Under the pieces are notes generated by a model. That model saw only the letters and a program-made list of their open reading frames with translations, was not told where the DNA came from and ran no database searches. From positions 89,892,397-89,956,396 of the forward strand of contig CM044305.1 of NCBI GenBank assembly GCA_024291935.2: a DNA stretch of 64,000 nt, written 5' to 3'. Source of the stretch: Okapia johnstoni. Taxonomy: Eukaryota > Chordata > Mammalia > Artiodactyla > Giraffidae. Position 1 is the first letter of the stretch. Every line of letters begins with the position of its first letter. A program made the position numbers and the translations under genes. This document shows, in pieces, positions 49,236 through 61,400 of the stretch.

Positions 49236-49394
49236 GTGTTGTACCACGGAGAAGGCAATGGCACCCCACTCCAGTACTCTTGCCTGGAAAATCCCAGGGA
49301 CGGCGGAGCCTGGTGGGCTGCCGTCTATGGGGTCACACAGAGTCGGACACGAAGGAAGCGACTTAGCAGCAGCAGCAGCAGCGGTGCTGTACCA
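49236..49394 (+). repeat. BOV-A monomer SINE with target duplications
   Basis: Only one BOV-A unit is present (ggagaaggcaatggcacccc to the agcagcagc tail), rather than the usual dimer. It is flanked by gtgttgtacca (49,236-49,246) and gtgctgtacca (49,384-49,394). It may be an original monomer, or a dimer collapsed by recombination between its halves. Confidence 0.88.
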
Positions 49395-49406
49395 ATGTTC
49401 ATTCAC

Positions 49407-49728
49407 TTTCAAAATGAACAAAAACAGGAGGACTTCCCTGGTGGTCAAGTGGTTAAGAATCCACCTGCCAATGCCCAGGACATGGGTTTGATACCTTATC
49501 CAGGAGGGTTCCATATGCTGCAGTGCGACTAACCCTTTGTGCCACAACTACTGAAGCCTGCATGCCCTAGAGCCTGAACTCTGCAATGAGAGAAGCCATA
49601 ACAACAAGAAGCCTGAGCTCTGCAACTAGAGAGTAGCCCCCACTTGCTGCAGCTAGAGAAAGCGTGCTCACAGCAACGAAGGCCCAGCACGGCCAAAAAT
49701 AAACTAATTTCAAAAATGAACAAAAACA
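49407..49728 (+). repeat. CHR-type tRNA SINE with 20-bp target duplications
   Basis: A tRNA-like head (gacttccctggtggtcaagt) is followed by the long CHR body and the tail cacggccaaaaataaac. Direct repeats tttcaaaatgaacaaaaaca (49,407-49,426) and the same with one extra A (49,708-49,728) flank it. Confidence 0.92.
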
Positions 49729-49865
49729 ATGTTTACATCAACACTTAAAACAAATAGAATACATTTCTGTCTCATATTTTAACCATTCCAAGAGCAGAGG
49801 TACAAGAAAAAAGCTAAGGAGCATAAAAAGGAAAAAGAAAAAAATGTGGAGTAAAACCGGTGATG

Positions 49866-50080
49866 GGCTTCCCAGGTGGCCCTAGTGGTAAAGAATCCAT
49901 CTACCCATGCAGGAGACTCAAGAGACGCGGGTTCGATCCCTGAGTTGGAAAGTTACCCTGGGGGAGAAAATGGCACCACACTCCAGTATTCTTACCTGGA
50001 GAATCCCATGGACAGAGGGACCTGGTGGGCTACAGTCCATGGGGTCGCAAAGAGCTGGACATGACTGAGCAACTCACACA
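49866..50080 (+). repeat. Bov-tA SINE
   Basis: Full SINE in plus orientation from gggcttcccaggtggcccta to ctggacatgactgagcaact, with a small extra segment (actcaagagacgcgg) in the head region. Confidence 0.92.
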
Positions 50081-50509
50081 CAAGGGGGGTGATAGAAGAG
50101 AAAAAGAGAGTTGAAATACAGAGAAATGAAGAAAGAGGCAGAGGGCCAGAGAAATATTCATAAAAGGTAAAAGAACAGATGTTGAGAAATGCAGGGAAAG
50201 GCAGAAAGAAAAGGCAGAAGGTGAGAGAAGTAGAAACAGTTTGTTTGATATAAAGGTCAAATATTTCTTGAATTTAATAGTGTTTTATTGGACAGATTGC
50301 CAAAATAATAAAATTTTTAAAAATGTCCAGCATTAGATTTTTAAAAAACCTAGATATAAATCTGTAGGCTTTCCTGATCATTATCCTTAGGAATACTCAT
50401 GGATGAGTTTAAAGTGAAAAATCTAACTTGCAGTGTAACCTTTAATTAATGTTATCCCTTGTACAATTTTCTGCTTTTCTACAGTGCTTAAATTATTTCG
50501 TTGTATAAA
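50081..50509. other. Unique A+T-rich DNA
   Basis: A purine-rich stretch (50,085-50,240) is followed by unassigned sequence. No gene is seen. Confidence 0.4.
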
Positions 50510-50735
50510 TATATATTAAATAGCTCAATCATTCCCCTATTGTTGGATATTTAGGTTGTTTCAAGGTTTTTTGATATTCAAAATAAGCTGCTCTTTTTTT
50601 CCCTTTCTTTTGAATTATTAGTTTAGTATAATTTCCCAGGGTTGGGATTCCTAGTTCAAGGACTATGAACATTTCTATGATTGTTGACCCAGTTAGCAAT
50701 GCCATCAGCAACATGAATGAGTCTATTCTTCCAAA
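50510..50735 (-). repeat. Old L1 3'-end fragment
   Basis: Words such as cccctattgttggatattta, gggttgggattcctagttca and atgccatcagcaacatgaat fit the reverse complement of an ancient L1 3' end. The fragment is short and diverged. Confidence 0.5.
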
Positions 50736-50963
50736 GCCTGTAGAGTATTCAGTTTTATATTGTTATTTTGGGCAATTAAATTAAATATCAAATGGTACCT
50801 CCTAGTTAGAACATACAATTCTTATGTTAGAATATAGTTAGAATATACAATTCTTCTAGGGTGATGATATTCTTTGACCATTTGTCCCTTGAGGATCTGG
50901 TAATTGTCTTGCACAGCCTTAGTACCTCTGTCTACAGTTTAGATGCTAGTCCTATATCTATGA

Positions 50964-51201
50964 TCTTCCTAGCATGCTCTGGTGCTCAGTCGTGTCCAAC
51001 TCTTTGCGACCTCGTGGACTGCAGCCCACCAGGCTCCTCTGTCCATGGGATTCTCCAGGCAAGAATACTGGAGTGGGTTGCCATTTCCTTCTCCAGGAGA
51101 TCTTCCCAATACTGGTATCTAACCCTAGTCTCTTATGTCTCCTGCATTGGCAGGTGTATTCTTTACCACTGAGTCACCTGGGAAGCCCCTCTTCCTAGCA
51201 T
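50964..51201 (-). repeat. Bov-tA SINE with 12-bp target duplications
   Basis: Full reverse-orientation SINE between tcttcctagcat copies (50,964-50,975 and 51,190-51,201). Confidence 0.94.
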
Positions 51202-51292
51202 TTCCACCATTTAATCTTAGTTTTGAAAATGGTTTTACATTGTTTTATTATGTTGTACTCTCCAACCAGTTTTTCCTTTACTATGTTTTCTG

Positions 51293-51508
51293 TTACTTCA
51301 AGGACTTCCCTGGTGGCTCAGCTGGTAAAGAATCCACCTGCAATGCGGGAGGCCTGGGTATGATCCCTGGGTTGGGAAGATCCCCTGGAGAAGGGAATGG
51401 CTACCCACTCCAGTATTCTGGCCTGGAGAATTCCACGGACTGTATAGTCCATGGGGTCGAGAAGAGTCAGAAGCGACTGAGCGACTTCCACTTTCACTAT
51501 TACTTCAA
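51293..51508 (+). repeat. Bov-tA SINE with short target duplications
   Basis: Full plus-orientation SINE between ttacttcaa copies (51,293-51,301 and 51,500-51,508). It is close to the family consensus with few indels. Confidence 0.92.
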
Positions 51509-51512
51509 AAGT

Positions 51513-51840
51513 AAAAATTCCTATGAAAGTGAAAGTTGCATCTGTCTCTTTGTGACCCCAAATTTTCCAGGCCAGAATACTGGAGTGGGTAGCCTTTCCC
51601 TTCTCCAGGGCATCTTCCCAACCCAGGGATCTAAACCCAGGTCTCCCACATTGCAGGCTGATTCTTTACCAGCTGAGCCACAAGGGAAGCCCAAGAATAC
51701 TAGAGTGGGTAGCCTATCCCTTCTCCAGGGGATCTTCCTGACCCAGGAATTGAAACCAGGGTCTCCTGAATTGAAGGGGGATTCTTTAACAACTGAGCTA
51801 TCAGGGAAGTCATAAAAAAAATTATAAGAAAAATTCCTAT
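51513..51840 (-). repeat. Composite Bov-tA SINE with 12-bp target duplications
   Basis: A reverse-orientation dimeric Bov-tA (gccacaagggaagcccaagaatactag marks the junction of the two parts; read in two halves) lies between aaaaattcctat copies (51,513-51,524 and 51,829-51,840). A 226-codon frame that spans this and the previous SINEs is a repeat artefact. Confidence 0.92.
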
Positions 51841-54354
51841 AGTTAAGTTAAATACTCTAGTCTATTCCTATTTTTTAAATTTTCTTTTGAAGAAAATTTA
51901 TTTAATTTTTTATTTTATGTAGGAAGAATCACTATATCTGTTAAGACATAAAACCTTTTGTTGATTCCTCTCCATACTCATAACTAGTTACCCCAGGTGA
52001 ACTTACTTAATAATAGATATTTTCCCATTGTTTTGTTATGCTTTATTCATCACACGTTCTATTCTTACATTTATTAGAGTCTTTTTCAAGGTCTCACTTT
52101 CGTGTTTACTGATCAGTATTTCTGATTTTCATCTGAATTCTGCCATTTCAACTAGTGTTAATTTATAACACATTCTAATATTTGATAATTACTTTAGACT
52201 TTTGTTTCCCTAGGATGGTGATGCACAATTAATACTACAGATGGAAACTCGGTCCCAGAGAGGGCACCCGCTACCAAACTGCAAACAGGCTCCCAGTTTC
52301 TAAGCAAAGACTGCCTGAGATCCCGGAGGGTCTACAGCCGCCGGGAGGGTCGCAGCCAGAGACCAGCTCCCCAGAACAGACACAAAGCACACCAGAGCTG
52401 GAGCCGGGCGTGCACGTAAATCAAGGCGGGGACCAGGGAGGTGATAAGCCGCACCGCACCAACAGGGCAGAGCACGCTCGCCAAATCCCTGGCTGTCCTG
52501 AGCTGCACCGACCAGGAACTGTGCAAAGCGCGGGCTCAACCCCGAGACATTGGTGAATTCAAATTAGCCAAATTATTAGTGGATGGTTCCTATAATCTAA
52601 AGTGAAGATGGCTTTTATTTCATAATGCCAAGAAATGTTAAGTGTGGTTAATCAGGGAAACTGTGGGATTTTCTGGTGGTACTTCGGCCTGGAATCCAGG
52701 ATTTTGCCCCTTCATATGCCTTTCCCTATTAACTTAATATCACCAAAGTGTTTATGAATTTTTTGTATTTTAATCTGTTTTTAATCATTTTGTAGATGAC
52801 AAAGGTGAAGTCTCCACTCCATAGGATGCAGTTTCCCACCAGGAAATTCCCTTTGGACTATTTTCTGTTGCGCCCTAGATCTTCTCTGCCTGAGCCTCTA
52901 TGAGAACCTCTGTACCTCTCTCTTCTCTGTTTTTCTGCCCACCCCCACCATTTGTTCCCTCTAGGATTTCGGCTTGGTTCCTCTATCCTCAATTTCCTCC
53001 ATCCCCAGGCCTTTCTTTATGCAGGCAATATGCTGATACATTCTTGGTATATGAATCATTCTGAGTTTTATCTTTCATCCCCATTATTTTCATTGTGTCT
53101 TCTGAGTTAAGGTGGGTTTTCCATGGGGAGAAGTTCTAGTGAATATGATTTTCTCTCTTTTTTACATAAGGAGTTGTAAATACACTATGGATACTGTATT
53201 TTGAAATTATATCTTTAGGAGTTTGCCCCAATGCCGTGTAGGTTTCTTGTAAGTCTGTAACTGGAAGGGCTGTAACGTGGTGCGCGTAGCCCACTTTGCC
53301 TTTTTGCAATATCTTGCTTGTATAAACTGAACCAGCCTGGCCTTTGGGCCTGTGTTATGTTCAGTTTATAACTCCTGGTTATGAGAATCTGAAGGGATTA
53401 CTTATGCTATAATCACAATGCTTTGGATTTACTGCTCTGATCAAAAATTTCCTATGGGTTTCTATACCATGGAGCTCTATGAAAAACATGAACTGGGCTG
53501 ATGTATATACTGCTATAGCTTAGGGATGTTAATGGAAACATAATTCAAGTAATACATGATTTGCTATATGGGTTAAGTCGTCATCAGTTCAGGACAGCCT
53601 AGGTTATATTGCAGTAACAAATAAAAACCCCCCACCAAATCTTAATTGTCTTAAAGATAGAATATTTATTTACTATCATACATTGTTGTGAGTGGGTCGA
53701 CAAGGTGAAGGGAGTGAGGGCCTCTGTTCTTTGCAGTCTCTCAAGGATCCAGAAAGTATAGTCCCTGTTCAGGGGCAAAGAGTGATCGAAAAAGTGTTGC
53801 TTCAACTGTCCTTCAGCCTCAAAGAGATACCAGGCAGTTTGGTTGACACCTCATTGGCCCAAAATTATTGGCCCACCCAACAAGAAAAGTGATCAGGTGA
53901 TGAGTACTATGATAGCCAATGGTGGAAAGGCTCAACTTCTTTGAAAGGCGTAAGAGTCGTAACTTTGCTTTGTGTTGGGGAGGAATGGACTAAATTGTCT
54001 TAAGAGTCAATATTGGTTAATGCTTATATTATTAGGAAAAATGATCATTGGCAGCAATACAATGGACAGGGTATTTAGAAAGAATTTGGAGCTAGTTGGA
54101 CATTCTTGTTCCATTCATATGTAATTATAGCAAGCCACTTAAGACTGAAAAGTAAGTCTTATTTCATTCTTTTTAAAAAAATTTAACAGCCTATATGAGT
54201 TGCCTTGGAACATAATCCATTGTATGTGTATTTCATTGTTTATTTAATTGAATCATAGATATGAAATGATGTTGAACCTTAGTTTAATCCCTAGAAATGA
54301 AAAATATATTGTACAGTTTTTAAAATGGTAGGCTTTGTTTAGCAAATGTGTAAA
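51841..54354. other. Mostly unique DNA with one GC-rich block
   Basis: The GC-rich segment 52,220-52,560 is described separately. The rest is A+T-rich with no recognised gene. A patch near 53,270-53,390 (gtaacgtggtgcgcgtagcc) has local CpG but no clear identity. Confidence 0.4.
52220..52560. repeat. GC-rich CpG-containing block, possible L1 5' UTR
   Basis: G+C and CpG rise sharply for about 340 bp and fall again on both sides. The plus strand contains cagacacaaagcacaccaga, gccgggcgtgcacg and ggcggggaccagggagg, which recall the GC-rich 5' untranslated region of ruminant L1, but I cannot confirm this. It carries no convincing splice or promoter motifs and only short frames. An isolated, degraded promoter of a retroelement is the most likely reading. 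Confidence 0.35.
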
Positions 54355-54533
54355 TGTAAAAGTTGCAGCTGTCTACCTCCAACTCTTTGTGGACTCCTGA
54401 ATTCTCCAGGCCTCAAAAAATACTGGAGTGGGTAGCCTTTCCCTTCTCCAGGGGATCTTCCCAACCAGGAATCAAACCAGGTCTCCCGCTGAGCAGGCAG
54501 ATTCTTTACCAGCTGAGCCACAAGGGAAGCCCT
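54355..54533 (-). repeat. Bov-tA SINE, partial
   Basis: Reverse orientation, with the BOV-A end degraded (gttgcagctgtctacctcca) and the tRNA-like head intact (ttctttaccagctgagccac). Several C and G bases of family homopolymers are missing (ccaaccaggaatcaaaccag). Confidence 0.85.
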
Positions 54534-54575
54534 TTCCTTCTTATTTTAATGCATTATCATAGCAAGGGCTTCCAC

Positions 54576-54775
54576 AGGTGGCGCTTGTGGTAAAGATCAC
54601 TCTGCCAATGCAGGAAACATAAGAGTGTGGGTTTGATCCCTGGGTTGGGAAGGTAAAAAAATGAGTCACTGGAGGAGGGCATGGGACCCATTCTAGTATT
54701 CTTGCCTAGAGAATCCCAAGAACAGAGGAGCCTGATGGGCTGCAGTCCATAAGCTCCAAAAGAGTCAGACATGCA
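54576..54775 (+). repeat. Bov-tA SINE in the left arm
   Basis: Plus orientation (the head begins near 54,568 with gcttccacaggtggcg). It has several small insertions and deletions against the family, including an insertion ggtaaaaaaatgagtcac in place of the usual gaagatcccctgg region. Its mirror copy is at 63,785-64,000. Confidence 0.88.
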
Positions 54776-55054
54776 CACATTAGCATAGCAAAAAACAAAA
54801 ACAAAATAAACAATGAGGTAAAGACTGCCTTTCATATTTCTATATTCAAATGCCTGGAATGATACTCAGCATGTAAGTCTTGAATGTATATACAATAATT
54901 TTAGAAGTACTATATTATATGTAAAGAAATAAGAATAATATACATGGGCTAATTGTGTAAGGTAGGTTTTTGTTTGTTTGTTTGGTTTTTACTATGTAGT
55001 TTTAATTCCTAGTGTTTAGAGATGGGCTGTTGACCCAATCACTTGGGTCCTTGC

Positions 55055-55175
55055 TATATCTCCTTAGCAGCTATATACCTTGAGTAAGTTTTTTAATCTC
55101 CATATTCACCCTTGTTTCCCCATTCATGAAATGAAGACAAAATAATGATAACTTTATATGGGGAATTGGTAAAAT
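55055..55175 (+). repeat. MIR fragment in the left arm
   Basis: The order accttgagtaagttttttaa, cttgtttccccattcatgaa and ggtaaaatgattaatta fits a MIR in plus orientation. It is mirrored in the right arm near 63,390-63,510 (tcatttcatgtaatggggaa, cttactcaaggta). Confidence 0.55.
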
Positions 55176-55261
55176 GATTAATTACACCATTATATGAAAC
55201 TACTTTGGCATCAGCACATATGTAAGGGTTATAGATCACAACTTACACTACTGCTACTGTG

Positions 55262-55465
55262 GGCTTCCTGGTGATTCAGCAATAAAGAATGGGCCTGCCT
55301 AGGCAGGAGATGCGGGTTGATTCATGATCTGGTAGATCCTCCAGAGAATGAATATGTCAATCCTCATTCTTTATATTCATTACCTGGAAAACATCATGGA
55401 CAGTGGAATTTGGTGAGCTGCCAATTCCATGGGTTCGCAAAAGATCAGACATGACTTAGCATCAA
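55262..55465 (+). repeat. Degraded Bov-tA SINE in the left arm
   Basis: A recognisable head (gggcttcctggtgattcagc) and tail (gcaaaagatcagacatgact) enclose a strongly altered middle. The mirror copy at 63,105-63,330 shares much of that altered middle, such as acctggaaaacatcatggac, so the SINE was already degraded before the arms were copied. Confidence 0.85.
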
Positions 55466-58400
55466 ACAAACAATGTAGTTGTAGTTTTATCACTTTTGTT
55501 TGAGATTGATTGGTGTGGAGGCTTACTATATACATTCACCACTCAAAAACAATAATTGGAACCATAGAATTGAAATACACAATCACACCATAGAACTTTG
55601 GCATCTCGACTTATTTTCACTCTAAGATTTGTATTTACTGTTTACCTTGAAATTTGTTTTAATGATGAGCTTTAATTAAAACAGTTGTTTGGGTCCCAAT
55701 AGTAGCTATTCGTGCAGTAGGATGATAGAGCCTGATTTGTTTGATGGGTCTATCAGTGTCTCACTTTGTGTAAATGGAGTGAGTAAGAGTATGCTTCTGA
55801 AGAGCACTGCCACATTTTCTCCTCCTAAACTTTCTTTTTATGTTGTGAAAGCCCAGGAGTACTCTGAGGCACTTGAAGAGGTTGTTGAAGCCAGAATATT
55901 ATAACTACCTTATTTGTGAAATAAAAAACAATAGAAAGAAAAGACTAGGCAGTATGATGTATGACAGTGGCAATCACAATAAATGTTATTTTCCCTTTTG
56001 TCCCAGAGCTTCGAACACACATGTAGGTACTTGTATAAGTGGAATATTTGATTGACTTTTTCAACGGGAATCATTGTCAATGCAATCTGTAAGTGAAAAC
56101 TAGGTCACTTTATATACATCATTTATGTGTAGGTACCTTCGTTATTTGTATTTCCAATGGAAGAAAGTGTCTAAACCCCTGGCAATGGAAAACAAAATGT
56201 TGAACTTTGAGGGTTCCTCTTCCCAACCCCAGCATATTATTTGAAGGAAAATTTTTTATAGAAATGTCTTGAGCATATTTCTTTGTCCTAAATACCCACT
56301 ATTTGGTGTGTGAATGATATCTGTCTAGGTTTTAATCATGTTAAAAAAACAACTCATAAGGGTTGTTGTTTTAGGCTTATTCCTATAAACATCTATACTG
56401 TAGTCTTGCTAGGATCATGTTCCCAAAAACACATTAGCTGCTGAAATATTGACAGAACTTAAATTTGATTAAACTCAACAATATTTTGGGTTAAACTTAC
56501 TGGTTAATAGAACATTATTAGTGGTATGATTTGGCTTTACATTTTTCTCTTTCCCATTTGCTGTTAGAAATCAACACCCATTACTCACTATTGTATTTTG
56601 CCTGAATGCTTTTTCTTTTGTTTCTCCTACATTCTTACTTCTTTTGGTAAAATGAAACCTAGTATCAGTTAAAATCTCTAACCAGTAAAGTAATGGGCAA
56701 TACATTGTAAAGTGCTGCTTTGAGTTGTTCATAGTTAGTGTGCAGGTATTACAATTTCACTGTAGCTGTAATAGAGTGTAATGTCACTTTAAGACCTGTG
56801 ATACTTTTACTGAGGAGGGATGTTATTGAAAGGAGGACTTTGCTACTTACAGCGCCGTATAGCTGCCCTGCTCCAACATTTTGCTCGCATTACTCTGCCT
56901 GTATGCTCTGGAGTGGGGGATGGTCCGTCATTAACTATAAACTGTTTCTCATCAGGATACTGCACATGATTAACCATCATTTCAAAGGTTCTAGTCTGGC
57001 AGAGGTGACGACCAGGAGATGATTTAAAGGTGAATATGACAAGGTTTCCAGTCCTCAAACCTTGGTTCCTTTTTACTGACAATACAGTCTGAATGAAACC
57101 AATGTCTTCTTTACTGGGGAAGTAGCATCGGAAGAGAAATACATTTTTTTTTTAAGCTGATAAAAGAAGGATTATTGGAAGGTCTTTTTTAAAAAAATCT
57201 CCAATTGTGGCACAGATGGATTTTAGAAAGTGTTAGAGCTTTCCAATGAACACTAATAGAGTAATCGGCTCTTGGCTGGATTTATCAGGTAAGAAGTCTC
57301 CTTTAAGGATTTAAGATTCAGCAAGCAGATTTGAAATCTATTAGTAGGTCAGAGGAACTGTGAAGGCTGAATGCATAATTTGGGGGGAAACACCTATTAT
57401 AACATAGCGATCACCCTATTGCTAAGAGAGTGAGCAAAGAGAGTATTTGCAGGAGCCTGGAAGTAATGTTGAGAATTAAAGTAAAGTTAAATGAAAAAAT
57501 AAATCAATAAAAAGAGAAAATTATTGCAAACATCAAACCACAGCAATCCCTTGAGTGCTAAGAAAAAAAATTTTTTTCCTATTTATGGGTGATGAAGAGA
57601 AAGCAGTCATTGAAAAATGTTAAGTTTTTTTCATTGGTAGAGTTTTTTCAAGTTTTTAGCATGAAATTCCTAGTACATTTTATATATGAATTCCAAACAG
57701 TCATTGATGCCACCTTCTGCCTTTTTTGTCTTTCTATAATTTGCAGAAACCCAGCTACATTCATTTCATGAATCCTTAGGAGGGGTGTTGCTCTTTTCCT
57801 GAAGAGAATGCATCTTTGGTAAATGATAGTTCTGAGGACAATGAGGCTAAATTGTTGTACACAAAAGTAAAACAGTGGGGCTGTGAAACTAATTATAAAG
57901 TGAATGGTCCATGTGAATCACAGACCAGGGACATGGAAAGGGCATCATGCTGTTGAACTTAAGGTTTTTCTACTTTGCACTTTATTAGGTTGTCACCATT
58001 TGTCTATATAATTTTAAAACCCTTCTTAAAGACCTTGTCTCTTCTAAAACCCACAAATTTGCATTGTATTTATGTCTGTATACATACGCGCACACACCAA
58101 GGTATAATGTATATATTTTGCTTGTGAACATCACAGCTTTTGAAAGAGTGCAATTTCCACAAAATAAAGATAGCAACACGGGGTAGGTCACTAGGAGGTT
58201 TTAAATGTTGAGTTTTAAATACTTGAAGTATATGATTTGACTGTGGGAAAGATGAAAAAAAGAAAGAAACAATCTTGGGGTCAAAAGTCTAAGAGAAAAG
58301 CATACACTTAACTGGATTATTTTGTTTTTTTTCTAATTAACAGAAAAATGCTTCCGTATTCATGGCTGGAGTAAGGACGATTGCTTCAAGTTTGAATTAA

Positions 58401-61400
58401 TTTGGCAAATTATGAAATGCTGCATAAGGTGTTGTTTGAGAAATTGGCATATGTAGGCGCAAGTGAGCTTTTGGACCTCCTAAGATTCTAATAGGTGCTG
58501 AGAAGGACTGTCAAAGTTTCAGCGCCTAGAGAAAAGGTGGATGTTCGTCCTTAAATATATACACCACCTGTATATGACTCATTTTCATCAACACTCAACA
58601 AATGCCCTACATTATCTTAGGAGGCTCAAAGCCAATATTGTACATTATCGGTTCGCTTTAGGGAGTGGATGCATAGATCTTTGATTTTGTATCTGAAAAA
58701 CTCATTTTGGTGAAGACAATTCCTTCTGATTGTTAAGTCCACCCCAAAACACCAGTTCTTTCAGGGAGATTACAAACTGCCTCTGAGAAATGATTACTTA
58801 GTATAGAAGCCAGCATGGAATTAAAAAAATTATGACTGTAGAATTAGAAAAAAAAAAAAAAAAAAGATTCCACTATTTTCCTTCCAGGCTTATGTCAGAC
58901 TTGGCAATGATGTTAGAAATGTACTAGGAGCATCAGCCTTTCAATGCCTGGAATAACTATAGCTTAAAGATATTGTGTAAAACAGGTTGTTTTAGTAGGG
59001 TATAGTGTTTCAAAATGCTAACTGATAGTCAATACTTTATTTCCTGTATTTCAGTTTTCCTAAAGGTTTGGTTTTGCAGAATTTCAAAAATGTATTTATG
59101 ATCTAGTGGAGAGTGATTTCTCTCATGCCCATTTCATGCCATGGCCTCTGCGAGTCTTAATTTTAGCTAGCAAAGTAGCAATGGGACATCGCGTCTGAGA
59201 CCCCCTTGTTCATCAGTGGGGACTGTCAGAGCTAGAGGGCTCTCAAAGCCAGGGATAATTATTTCCTTTCTTATGTTCTCTTTTAGAGACTTTAGAAAGG
59301 TATGAATTATCCCTGGCTTTGTAGCCTCCCTAGATCTGTCCAGTCCCAACTGAGGATAAAAGGGGGGTAATCAGACGTCATGTCCCTTTGTACTTTGCTA
59401 GCTAAAATTAATTGACTCGTGCAGAGGTCATGGCTATGCTGTGAAAGGGTTGAGAGATTCCTCTCCACGAGATCATTAATTTACATTTTTGATATTCTGC
59501 AAAACCCAAACTCTGTAGGATAATGAAATACAGAAATAAAGTTTTTGACTAATCTGTTAGGCAGTTTTTTTGAAACACTTTTACCACTGACTAAACATCC
59601 TGTTTTACACAAGGATTTCTTTAAGCTATTGTTATTCCAGGCATTGAAAGCTGGATGCTCCTGTTCATTCTAATTCATTGCAAGTCTGACATAAGCCGGG
59701 AAGGGAAAATGTGGATCTTTTTTTTTTTTTGTTTTCTAATTTTACAGTCATGAATTTTATTCCCAGTGCTGTCTTCTTAACTTAAGTAATCATTTCTCTG
59801 AGGCATGTTGTAATCTCCTGAACGAATGGTGTTTTGGGGGTGGATCTTAAAATCAGAAGGAGAATTGTACTTCAGCCAAAATGAGTTTCAGATACAAAAT
59901 CTAAGATCTATGCATCACTCTCCTAAAGCCAAACCATAATGTACAATATTGCTTTGCTCCTAAGTTATTGTGGCATTTGTTGTGTGTTGATGTATTTGCA
60001 TATACCAGGTGGTGTATATATCTATGGACGAACATCCACCTTTCTCAGCGCTGATAACTGTGAAGTGCCTTCTCAGCAACTATGAGAATCTTTTAGGAGG
60101 TTACCAAAAGCTCCAGCTGAGCTACAGATTGGTCCATTTTCTCAAACAAAACCTTTTGCTGCATTTCATATTTGCAAATTAATTCAAATTGAAGATCGTC
60201 CTATCTCAGCAGTGTTACGGATGCATTTGCTGGATAAGAATCTGTTAAGTGTATGCTTTTCTCTTAGAGCTTTGGACCCAGGAGTGTTTCTTTCTATTTT
60301 TTTCATCTTTCCACAGTCCAAATATATACTTCAGTATTTAAATCTACATTTAAAACCTTCTAGTGATCTCTCCAGTGTGGCCTTCTGTTTATTTTGTTGG
60401 AAATTGGCACTCTTATCAAAAGCGTGTGTTCTGCACGCAAAATATATACTTATACCTGTGTGTGTGCGCGTAAGGATACAGGACATAATACAAGATTATT
60501 TGTGGGTTTTAGGTTTAGGAGGAGAGATTAGTCTTTAAGAAGGGTTGTTAAATTGATAATAGACAGAATGGTGACGAACCGTAATTAAGTTGCAAAGTAG
60601 AAAAACATTATGTTCAACAGCTGATTCCTTTCATGTCCTGGTCTGTGATTCACAGGAACATTCACTTTATAATTAGTTTCACAGCCCAATGTTTACTTTT
60701 GTGTACAACGATTTTAGGCCTCATTTTCTTTCGAAAACTCTCATCAATGTACCACATAGATTGCATTCTCTCGATAAGAGCAAACACCCTCCTCTGGATT
60801 CTGAATTGAATGTATCTGGGTGTCTGCAAATTATAGAAAGGACAAAATAGAGCAGATGGTGGCATGCAAGGGATCTGTTTGTGAATTTCACAGTTAAAAA
60901 TGTACTAGGAATCATTAAACTTGAAAAACTTTAACAGGAAAAAAACTTAACAGTTTTTTCAATGCTGCTTTCTCTTACTTCACCCATATAGATCTTAGCA
61001 CTCAAGATTTGCTGTGGTTTTGATGTTTGCAATATTTTCCTTTCTTTTTATGATTTATTTTTTCATTTAACTTCTTTAATTCTCACATTATTCTACAAGG
61101 GCTCCTGCAAATAGCTCTCTTTGCTCATCTCTCTTAGAAGGGTGTCTCTATGTTAATAGGTGTTTCCCCCCCAAATTATGCATTCAGCCTTCACAGTTCT
61201 CTAGACCTGACTAATAGATTTCAAAATCTGCTTGCTGATTCTTAAATACTTAAGAGTCTTCTTACCTGTAAAAATCCAGCCAAGAGCCAGAGTACTCTAT
61301 TAGTGTGACATTGGAATGCTCTAAACACTTTCTTAAAAATCCATTCTGTGCCACAAATTGGAGATTAGATTTTTTTAAAAAAAAAAGGAGCTTCCCAATA

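Larger units (their letters stand above)
54576..59283 (+). repeat. Left arm of a 4.7-kb inverted repeat
   Basis: The arm's sequence is repeated in reverse complement on the other side of a centre near 59,283. Matching landmarks (left/right) are: the Bov-tA SINE at 54,576-54,775 and its mirror at 63,785-64,000; the poly-GTTT word at 54,965-54,990 and its mirror at about 63,600-63,628; the SINE at 55,262-55,465 and its mirror at 63,105-63,330; the block around 56,930-57,150 and its mirror at 61,430-61,650; the A-run at 58,847-58,865 and its T-run mirror at 59,718-59,730; and the flank of the centre at 59,040-59,260 against 59,307-59,530. No gene is recognised in the arm. The left end is set by the window edge, so the true arm may be longer. 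Confidence 0.93.

Noticed and set aside
51135..51815. 226-codon plus-strand frame
   Set aside because: It is composed of parts of three Bov-tA SINEs and linking DNA; the residues (GRSPGEGNGYPLQYS and so on) are typical SINE translations.
56738..57082. Frames of 94 and 79 codons in the left palindrome arm
   Set aside because: They overlap on opposite strands, are not preserved in the mirror copy because of indels, and show no motif.
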